In this document: positions 58,094 through 64,000 of the stretch, piece by piece
Layout: the number at the start of each line of letters is the position of its first letter
Position numbering within the stretch: position 1 is the stretch's first letter
Source of the DNA: Collinsella sp.
GTDB lineage: Bacteria > Actinomycetota > Coriobacteriia > Coriobacteriales > Coriobacteriaceae
DNA: 64,000 nucleotides
Reading direction: 5' to 3'
Assembly (NCBI GenBank): GCA_019425015.1
Contig: JAHYYJ010000001.1
Span: 220,386-284,385 of the forward strand
The notes under the pieces: generated by a model
The model's database searches: none
The model's input: the letters and a program-made list of their open reading frames with translations, nothing else
What the model was told of the DNA's origin: nothing
Program-made: the position numbers and the translations under genes

Positions 58094-58393
58094 CTAGTCC
58101 TCATCGAGGAATGACATAAGCTCATCAGCGTTGTTGAATGACGGACTATCGTCCAGCAAAATCCCCAACTCATGAGCCTCGGCAATCACCATGGAACGCC
58201 TCGTTGCCTCATTGGGAACTTCGGATCGACCAACAATCTCAAAAGGAATCTTTCGCTGATTTACAAGCTGACGAACAGCAAGGTTGAGATACGAATTGAG
58301 ACTCAGGCCAACCGAATCCAAGAACTCAGTCGCCTGTTCCTTGAGCCCCTCTTCGATGCGAACCGTCGTAGGCTTAACTGTTGCTGCAGGCAT
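58094..58393 (-). CDS. RelB/DinJ-type antitoxin
   Basis: This 99-residue protein has a ribbon-helix-helix N-terminus (KPTTVRIEEGLKEQATEFLD, then VGLSLNSYLNLAVRQLV) that binds DNA as a dimer, followed by an acidic tail that would wrap the toxin (FNNADELMSFLDED). The start at 58393 has a GAGGAGG site; the upstream in-frame extension has none. A long palindrome upstream (58434-58483) is the likely operator. Confidence 0.9.
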   Translation of the reverse strand: MPAATVKPTTVRIEEGLKEQATEFLDSVGLSLNSYLNLAVRQLVNQRKIPFEIVGRSEVPNEATRRSMVIAEAHELGILLDDSPSFNNADELMSFLDED

Positions 58394-58433
58394 TTGCGAC
58401 CTCCTCGCTCTCGTCTTTTGCATCAGTATACCC

Positions 58434-58483
58434 AATATGCATGGCAATGTGATGTTAGATAGCATCAGATTGCCATGCATATT
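58434..58483 (-). promoter_or_regulatory. Palindromic operator of the toxin-antitoxin pair
   Basis: AATATGCATGGCAATGTGAT followed by G pairs with the arm ending ATTGCCATGCATATT (58463-58483), with one mismatch and an eight-base centre. Its distance from the antitoxin start and the ribbon-helix-helix protein suggest autoregulation. Confidence 0.75.
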
Positions 58484-58506
58484 CATGTCGCGTGGACACG
58501 AATGCT

Positions 58507-59265
58507 CTACATCAGTCCGCTCAGGGCGATGTCGACGGCCTCGTTGAGGTCGTCGGTGATGTGGACGAGGTCTGGATCGAGTGGGCTGATCATGCCGGCA
58601 TCCATCACCGGACCGTTGAGCCAGTCGAACAGGCCCTGCCAGTACTCGGTGCCCACCAAAACGAGGGGCATGCGCTTAACCTTGTGCGTCTGCACCAGCG
58701 TAAGCACCTCGAACATCTCGTCGAGCGTACCAAAACCACCGGGAAACACGATGGCGCCCGAGCTGTATTTGACGAACATGGTCTTGCGCACAAAGAAGTA
58801 ACGGAAGTCCATGCCAAGGTTCACGTATTTGTTGAGCCCCTGCTCGTGCGGCAGCTCAATGCCCAAACCAACCGACTTGCCGTTGACACTCGCCGCTCCC
58901 CTGTTGGCCGCTTCCATGATGCCGGGGCCGCCACCGGTGATGACCGCCACGCCGCGCTGGGCAATCTTGCGCCCGACGGTACGCGCCGCCTTGTAGAGCG
59001 GATCGGTCTTGGGCGTACGGGCACTGCCGAAGATGGTCACTGCAGGACCAAGCTCGGCAAGCGCGCCAAAGCCATCGACAAACTCTGCCTGGATGCGCAG
59101 CACGCGCCAGGGGTCGGCGTGCAGCCAGTCGGTCGAGCCCTCGGGCGCCAGCAGGTTGGCGTAGGTGTTGTCCTTAGGAATCATGGGGCCGCGCATAACC
59201 ACGGGGCCGCGTCGGTACGTCTCGTCGTAGGCCGGCTCGCCCTCGACGTTCTCATTCTTAATCAT
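58507..59265 (-). CDS. LOG family protein (TIGR00730-like)
   Basis: This 252-residue protein has the LOG signature: TIFGSARTPK, VITGGGPGIMEAANRG (nucleotide-phosphate loop) and IVFPGGFGTLDEMFEVL (PGGxGTxxE). Members release free cytokinin-like bases from nucleoside 5'-monophosphates or act as nucleotide phosphoribohydrolases; old databases call them lysine decarboxylases. The N-terminal 65 residues are an extension found in a larger bacterial subgroup. The start at 59265 has an AGGAGT site. Confidence 0.92.
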   Translation of the reverse strand: MIKNENVEGEPAYDETYRRGPVVMRGPMIPKDNTYANLLAPEGSTDWLHADPWRVLRIQAEFVDGFGALAELGPAVTIFGSARTPKTDPLYKAARTVGRKIAQRGVAVITGGGPGIMEAANRGAASVNGKSVGLGIELPHEQGLNKYVNLGMDFRYFFVRKTMFVKYSSGAIVFPGGFGTLDEMFEVLTLVQTHKVKRMPLVLVGTEYWQGLFDWLNGPVMDAGMISPLDPDLVHITDDLNEAVDIALSGLM

Positions 59266-59280
59266 GGGATACTCCTATCG

Positions 59281-59328
59281 AAAAAAGAAACGGGCGGGGT
59301 CGACGCCATGCGTCAAACACCCGCCCGA
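59281..59328 (-). terminator. Intrinsic terminator of tgt
   Basis: On the minus strand CGGGCGGGTG pairs with the CCCGCCCG arm, with an inner GACGC/GCGTC hairpin, and ends TTTCTTTTTT. Confidence 0.85.
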
Positions 59329-59399
59329 ACATCAACTATTCGGTATGGTACCCATGATGCATCATGCGCTTGCAAGGCATCGGTCAGCGGTCGCGGCTC

Positions 59400-60539
59400 T
59401 TAGTAATCCACCGCGGCAGGACTATTCATCCAATCGCTCGCGAATGCGCCGTAGCGGCCCTCGATAATGGCCTGGCGGGCACGCTGCATAAGGTTGAGCA
59501 GGTAGTAGATATTGTGCATCGAAAGCAAAATGCCGCCGAGCATCTCCTTCTGCGTGACCATGTGGCGAATGAGCGCGCGGCTGTAGCCGCCCGTGCACAC
59601 CGGGCAGGTGCAGGTGGGGTCGATGGGGCCGTCGTCGTGCGCAAAGCGCGCGTTACGGAAGTTAAGGCGACCTTCACTGGAGAACGCCGTACCCATGCGA
59701 CCGGTGCGCGTCGGCAGCACACAGTCGAACATGTCGATGCCCACGCCCACGCCGCGTACGAGCGTGGTGGGGTTGCCGACACCCATCAGGTAGCGCGGCT
59801 TATGCTTGGGCATGTACTCGCTCACGAGCGGCGCCAGGGTCTCGAACATGGTCTCGTGATCCTCGCCCACCGAATAGCCACCGATACCATAGCCCGGGAA
59901 GTCGCCGCACTCCTCCAGATGGCGCAGCGAACGCAGGCGCAGATCCAGGTGCATGCCGCCCTGAACGATGCCAAAGAGCGCCTGGTCATCGCGGGTATGC
60001 GCCTTATAGCAGCGCTCGGCCCACATGCTCGACAGCTCAACGGCGCGCTCAACGTAGGCGCGCGTGGCGGGATAGCCCGGGCACTGGTCGAGCTGCATGC
60101 AGATATCGGAGCCGAGTTTCATGGCGATTTCCATGTTGTCCTCGGGCGTCCAAAACACGTGGCGGCCGTCGTAATCGTTGACAATAAAGCGCACGCCCTC
60201 ATCGGTGAGCTTGACGGCATCGTTGTGGCTGAAGACCTGGAAACCGCCCGAGTCGGTGAGGATGGGGCCGTGCCAGTTCATGAACTTGTGCAGGCCGCCC
60301 AGCTCGGCGATGGTGTCCTCGCCGGGACGCATGGACAGATGATAGGTATTGGCGAGCACGATCTGGGCGCCGAGCTTCTTGACAGTCTCGGTAGGAATGC
60401 CCTTGACGTTTGCCTTGGTGCCCACGGGCATAAAGATCGGCGTCTCGATGTCGCCGTGCGGGGTGTGCAGTACGCCGGCGCGCGCGTGCGTCGTCGGATC
60501 CTCGGCAATCAGGTCGAATTTAAAAAGGTTCTGGTCCAT
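59400..60539 (-). CDS. tgt: tRNA-guanine transglycosylase
   Basis: This 379-residue enzyme exchanges guanine at the wobble position of GUN-anticodon tRNAs for a queuosine precursor or queuine. Catalytic and binding segments are present: LTDSGGFQVFS, GIVQGGMHLDLR, GYSVGE and MFDCVLPTRTGRMG with the nucleophile Asp. The zinc site CTCPVCTGGYSRA plus a later His (SMHNIYY) is intact. No queuosine synthesis genes (queC, queD, queE, queF) are in view, so queuine salvage is possible. The start at 60539 has an AAGGAG site. Confidence 0.96.
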   Translation of the reverse strand: MDQNLFKFDLIAEDPTTHARAGVLHTPHGDIETPIFMPVGTKANVKGIPTETVKKLGAQIVLANTYHLSMRPGEDTIAELGGLHKFMNWHGPILTDSGGFQVFSHNDAVKLTDEGVRFIVNDYDGRHVFWTPEDNMEIAMKLGSDICMQLDQCPGYPATRAYVERAVELSSMWAERCYKAHTRDDQALFGIVQGGMHLDLRLRSLRHLEECGDFPGYGIGGYSVGEDHETMFETLAPLVSEYMPKHKPRYLMGVGNPTTLVRGVGVGIDMFDCVLPTRTGRMGTAFSSEGRLNFRNARFAHDDGPIDPTCTCPVCTGGYSRALIRHMVTQKEMLGGILLSMHNIYYLLNLMQRARQAIIEGRYGAFASDWMNSPAAVDY

Positions 60540-60650
60540 AAACTGGAACTCCTTGGTTGCGGTTCATACGCAAACCATTATACGGGCAACCCGCAAGAAG
60601 CACCGACTCGACAGAAACTGGCGCGAGGAGGATACGGCAGGGACACGGCA

Positions 60651-60768
60651 AATGAGCGTGGATTTTTGGACGCTTACCGGATGAGCGTGGATAATCTCCC
60701 ACTTTTGCCCAAAGCACAGCCCAAAAACGGGAGATTATCCACTTTCATTCTGCGGGCACTCATTTAAG
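60651..60768. repeat. GCGTGGATAATCTCCC palindrome
   Basis: ATGAGCGTGGATAATCTCCC (60681-60700) pairs with GGGAGATTATCCACTTTCAT (60729-60748) with a two-base bulge or mismatch. Outer AATGAG/CTCATT (from 60651 and 60763) may extend it. Confidence 0.65.
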
Positions 60769-60868
60769 TACGTCCCCGATGAGTGGAGCTATTTACCAGC
60801 CACGGCAACGCCGATATTTTGGCAACGTCAGCGAGCGGGTCGCATTTGAGACAAGGTGCCGTGAAATG

Positions 60869-60899
60869 AAAGGGCGCTGACCTTCTGGTCGCGCCCTTG
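60869..60899 (-). terminator. Hairpin downstream of the dehydrogenase gene
   Basis: AAGGGCGC-TGACC pairs with GGTC-GCGCCCTT, followed on the minus strand by TCATTTCA. A second stem, GTCCGCCGTTC/GAACGGCGGAAC, lies at 60948-60973, closer to the gene. Confidence 0.6.
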
Positions 60900-60975
60900 A
60901 AATTGAACGGCAGATTGTCCAAATGCGGCCCGCGCAGCGTCGGCCGGTCCGCCGTTCGGTAGAACGGCGGAACCC

Positions 60976-61776
60976 CTAAGGACGCTGGCCCATGCCACCC
61001 TCGAGGGTGACGGTCTCGCCGTTCATATACTTAAAGTCGGGACCGCAGAGCTGAACGACAACGCGGCCGATTTCCTTCTCGACGTCGCCGTAGTGGCCTG
61101 CCGGCGGCATGTGGACGTTGGCCTTGAACGCCTCGGGATAGGCATCTTGGAAGTTCTCGAGCGCGGCGGTCCAAGCAAGCGGGCAAACGATGTTGACGTT
61201 GATGCCGTCCTTGCCCCACTCGTTGGCGGCGACGCGAGTCAGGCCGCGGATGCCCTCCTTGGCGGCAGCATAGCTGCACTGGCCGTAGTTGCCAAACAGG
61301 CCGGCGCCCGAAGCAAAGTTGACCACGGAGCCCTTGGTCTCCTTCAGGTGCGGATAGGCCTTCTGCATGTACAGATAGGTGGCATACAGACCGGAGTAAA
61401 TGGCCAGGTTAAACTGATCCATGGTGTGGTCGGCGATGGTCACGCCCGAGGCGCTGGCCTGAGCGTTGTTAACGACGGCGTCGATGCGACCGAACTCCTC
61501 AATCGCCTTGTCGATAACGTTCTGCACGACGGCCTCGTTGTCCTGACCGGCGGAGACATCGGCCTGAACAGGAAGAACCTTAACGCCGTACTCAGCCTCG
61601 AGAGACTCCTTGGCGGCCTCGAGCTTGGCAACGTTGCGGCCGGTGATGACGAGGTTCGCGCCCTCCTTGGCAAAAGCGATATCGATGCCGTAACCGATGG
61701 AGCCAGCGGAGCCGTCCTTGAGCGTGGCCTTGCCGCCGCCGGTGACGATCACGGTCTTACCAGTGAAAAGTCCCAT
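60976..61776 (-). CDS. Short-chain dehydrogenase, 12alpha-hydroxysteroid-dehydrogenase-like
   Basis: This 266-residue SDR has the cofactor motif TGGGKATLKDGSAGSIGYG (a loop insertion between TGGG and SIGYG), VVNNAQASASG, the catalytic SGAGLFGNYGQ and YAAAK, and the C-terminal TLEGGMGQRP. These segments, particularly NNAQASASG, SAGLFGN-like GAGLFGN and the GGMGQRP end, match what I recall of clostridial NADP-dependent 12alpha-HSDHs, which oxidise the 12-OH of bile acids. The Arg/Asn after the second strand (TGRN) fits NADP. The start at 61776 has a GAAAGGA site. The substrate is inferred by family resemblance only. Confidence 0.82.
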   Translation of the reverse strand: MGLFTGKTVIVTGGGKATLKDGSAGSIGYGIDIAFAKEGANLVITGRNVAKLEAAKESLEAEYGVKVLPVQADVSAGQDNEAVVQNVIDKAIEEFGRIDAVVNNAQASASGVTIADHTMDQFNLAIYSGLYATYLYMQKAYPHLKETKGSVVNFASGAGLFGNYGQCSYAAAKEGIRGLTRVAANEWGKDGINVNIVCPLAWTAALENFQDAYPEAFKANVHMPPAGHYGDVEKEIGRVVVQLCGPDFKYMNGETVTLEGGMGQRP

Positions 61777-62070
61777 ACAAAGTCCTTTCAAATCGCGACG
61801 GGCCCGCCCGTCGACTGCGCGCATCCAACTTCACGCGCCAAAAGCTGACATGCAACTTTAGCGTGTTCAAGTGAATAGAAAAGGCCTCGGTAGGCGAACG
61901 GCATAACGTCTTTCGGCGAAGGGATTGTCAAGTACAAACTGGATAAAGTGGCCGAGTTTTTGCTATCGACACGAGCCATCGAACACGTTTTGAAACTTTG
62001 CTGCAGCGCGCGGGATGTCGGCGCGAGACTTTATCATAGGGTGACAAACAACGATGAGGAGCACATGCCT

Positions 62071-63852
62071 ATGACAGAAGAGCTGGACCCCCAGACTCAA
62101 CAGCATATTGATAACTCCGCAGACACCATTGACGACTGCGATACTTCCACCAGAAGCGATGGCGGCATTGATACCGCTGTCGAGGAGGCTCCTGCCGCCG
62201 CAGACGAGGCCGCAGACGCAAATGTCGCCGCAGAGCAAGACAAAGAAGAGCAGCTAGAGCAGCCGGACCCGAGCGATACTGAGCCCAAGGCTGAGAACGC
62301 TCCGCAAGCAGCAGGCCCCATCGAGGTGTCTTCGGAAGAAGAGCTCGACGCCGTCATGGACTCCATGATGGATGCCGTCAAAGCGATGAAAGACGCCGTG
62401 GCCGACGCTGACGTTGACGCCGAGGAAGAGGAGGCCGCCGAGGCAGCCTCGACCTTCGTACCCGGCGAGACTCCGGTTGCCGACCAGGGCAGCACCATGC
62501 CCTCGTTTCTGCAGATCGAGCATCCCACGATTGGCGCCGATGCGGTCGACCCGCACGCAGCAGGCTTTTCTGTAATCGAGGGCGGTACCGGCAATATCGC
62601 CGTGCCGCAGGCTGCCGATGCGGACGCTGCCGACACCGCTCGCCCGACCGCCCCGCACTCCTCCGCCGCGAGCCGCGATCTGGGGACCGCTGTCTCGAAC
62701 ACTGCGAACGCCGTGGGCACCTTTATCGCCCAGGGTGCCTCGGCCATGCGCGAGATGAACGCCGCGAAAAAGGCACTTGCCGATGCCCGCGCCCACCTGG
62801 CCGAACTTGAGCAGCGCATTGCCGATCAGGCCGAGGAACTCGAGACGCGCCAGGATATCGCAGGCCGCTACGACCAGATCGTCGCCGACCAGCGCCAGGC
62901 GATTGCCACGGCCCAAAAGACTGCAGCGGCCGCCGAGATTGACCGTGATGCCCACGCCTCCAAAGCGACAGAGCTCAAGGGTCAGCTCGAACAAATGAAG
63001 ACAGAGGATGACGCGACTGAGCTCCGTCTGAAGGCCGCGCTCGATGCCGTGGAGGCCCGCGAGGCGAGCTCGCGCGAGACCGGCAACCGCCTCGTTCGAC
63101 GTCTTGAGGATTCCAAGCGCATCCGCGACAAGGTGAAGGCAGAGCGAGACGCCGGCATTGCCGCCGCACAACAAACCGTCGACGCCACGCGCGCCCAGCT
63201 CGAGACGCTGCGTCATGAGTATGCCGAGCTGCAACGCAATCCCTCGGCAAATCCCGCCAACTATACGGTGCGCACCAGCGAGCTCTCGATGCAGATTTCC
63301 GACACGGCAGATGCCCTGCGTAAAGCCGAAGAAGATGTCCCGCGCATCACCGCCGACCTTGAGCACTCGCTTGCCGCAGCCGAGCAGGCCGTCGAGCAGG
63401 CTCAAGCCCCTATCGCCGACGCAAAACGCGCGCACCAAGCCGTGACGACCGAAGCCGATGCCGCGCGCGACGAGCTGCAGACGGCGAAGACAGCCGCCGC
63501 GACTCGTCAGCGCGAACTGCGCGAGAAGATCACTGCCGAGGACAAGGCACGCCGCGACCAGGAGCAGAGCATCGCCAACGCCCAAGCAGATGCCGCACAT
63601 GCGCAGTCGATCATCGAACAGGCGACCGAAGTGCACGACCACCCAGAGATCACTGAGTCGCTTGCAGGATCCTTGGCCCGAGACAAAGCCGAACACACCG
63701 AGACCGAGCGAGAAGTCGCCCAGCTCGAGGCCACCGAGGACGCGGTGCGCGAACGTACCCGCGACTCACGCATCAAATTCACCGGCGCCATCGTCTGCAT
63801 CGTTGCCGTAGTTCTCGTGATCATCTTGATCTGGCTGTTCGCGAGCAAGTAA
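62071..63852 (+). CDS. Large tail-anchored coiled-coil protein
   Basis: This protein of about 593 residues has no recognised family. The N-terminal 240 residues are acidic, Ala/Glu/Asp-rich and probably disordered. Residues about 250-560 are a continuous Ala/Glu/Gln/Arg heptad region, a long coiled coil (ARAHLAELEQRIADQAEELE and similar). The last 23 residues (TGAIVCIVAVVLVIILIWLF) form one membrane helix with a three-residue tail, so the protein is anchored by its C-terminus with the coil in the cytoplasm. A small protein of like design lies at 11998. GAGGAG precedes both 62065 and 62071; the latter has better spacing. Confidence 0.75.
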   Translation: MTEELDPQTQQHIDNSADTIDDCDTSTRSDGGIDTAVEEAPAAADEAADANVAAEQDKEEQLEQPDPSDTEPKAENAPQAAGPIEVSSEEELDAVMDSMMDAVKAMKDAVADADVDAEEEEAAEAASTFVPGETPVADQGSTMPSFLQIEHPTIGADAVDPHAAGFSVIEGGTGNIAVPQAADADAADTARPTAPHSSAASRDLGTAVSNTANAVGTFIAQGASAMREMNAAKKALADARAHLAELEQRIADQAEELETRQDIAGRYDQIVADQRQAIATAQKTAAAAEIDRDAHASKATELKGQLEQMKTEDDATELRLKAALDAVEAREASSRETGNRLVRRLEDSKRIRDKVKAERDAGIAAAQQTVDATRAQLETLRHEYAELQRNPSANPANYTVRTSELSMQISDTADALRKAEEDVPRITADLEHSLAAAEQAVEQAQAPIADAKRAHQAVTTEADAARDELQTAKTAAATRQRELREKITAEDKARRDQEQSIANAQADAAHAQSIIEQATEVHDHPEITESLAGSLARDKAEHTETEREVAQLEATEDAVRERTRDSRIKFTGAIVCIVAVVLVIILIWLFASK

Positions 63853-63873
63853 CCACTCCCCAACGATTACAAG

Positions 63874-63920
63874 GACTGTCCCCAGGTGCCGGCACATAAG
63901 GAACGTCCCCAAGTGCCAAC
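63874..63920. repeat. GTGCCGGCAC / GGAACGTCCCC repeat, copy 4
   Basis: TGTCCCCAGGTGCCGGCACA then TAAGGAACGTCCCCAAGTGCC follows the coiled-coil gene. The 80 bp after it, to the window end, show no gene. Confidence 0.7.
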
Positions 63921-64000
63921 AAAGGCGACGCCGATGTTTTGGCGCGGACAGACACTATGACCCAATCCGAGGGCACTAAAAAGATAGGAGCCCCCGCTCG

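Larger units (their letters stand above)
60540..60975. other. Gene-free region between the dehydrogenase and tgt
   Basis: This 436 bp gap holds the tgt promoter region, a palindrome at 60651-60768 and two hairpins near the end of the dehydrogenase gene. No gene is seen. Confidence 0.65.

Overview
The window is a high-GC bacterial chromosome segment, most likely from Collinsella or a close relative in the Coriobacteriia. That placement is inferred from gene content, from the dense short palindromic repeats between genes, and from a Rho factor with a long Ala/Arg/Lys-rich N-terminal extension. No rRNA or other decisive marker is present. Most of the window is ordinary housekeeping DNA with short intergenic gaps. 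The exceptions are several AT-richer, repeat-rich gaps that carry the accessory genes.

Layout: rho (partial, minus strand) is followed by a repeat-filled 0.9 kb gap, then argS, a CarD-type regulator and an HD-domain hydrolase. Next come proA and proB with a proline-iminopeptidase-like hydrolase between them on the other strand, then pncB, a small membrane protein, tRNA-Ala(CGC) and a PflA-like radical SAM protein. A strong structured RNA candidate (6S-like) precedes a WecA/TagO-type glycosyltransferase and trpS. From 16.9 to 21.5 kb the minus strand carries an alkyltransferase domain, MarR and DegV, a B3/B4-domain protein with a structured leader, and pckA. Then come a Wzx/MATE-like flippase, a PPP-family phosphatase, a K+/H+ antiporter and serC-serA. 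The 29.4-40.5 kb region holds two diverged copies of a probable PD-(D/E)XK-type protein (29.4 and 38.9 kb), two M20 peptidases/DUF1015-like genes nearby, tandem histidine phosphatases, a nitroreductase, an HdeD-like protein, a DUF188 protein, an ArsP_2-type permease and a DEDDh exonuclease.

From 40.4 to 43.2 kb lies a zinc/cadmium-type efflux module: an ArsR/SmtB repressor, a free-standing HMA metal-binding domain, and a P1B ATPase without its own HMA domain. Three copies of one operator sequence tie them together. A DtxR-type regulator, a Cof-type HAD phosphatase, an ABC-F ATPase and a complete pstSCAB phosphate-uptake operon (Tat-lipoprotein PstS, no phoU in view) follow. A PepV-like dipeptidase, a HAD hydrolase and a second DegV close that block.

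The most striking accessory region is 54.0-58.5 kb. A 1003-residue protein fuses an archaeo-eukaryotic-primase-like domain (TOTE type) to an SF2 helicase and a degenerate PLD-like tail. It is preceded by a 230 bp inverted-repeat element, bracketed by two copies of another palindromic repeat, and followed by a RelB/YafQ-type toxin-antitoxin pair with a long palindromic operator. The last genes are a LOG-family protein, tgt, a short-chain dehydrogenase closely resembling bacterial 12alpha-hydroxysteroid dehydrogenases, and a tail-anchored coiled-coil protein.

At least five families of short palindromic elements occur between genes. In several the stem sequence changes while its pairing is kept, which points to selection on a hairpin. 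No CRISPR array, prophage, insertion sequence or rRNA gene was seen.
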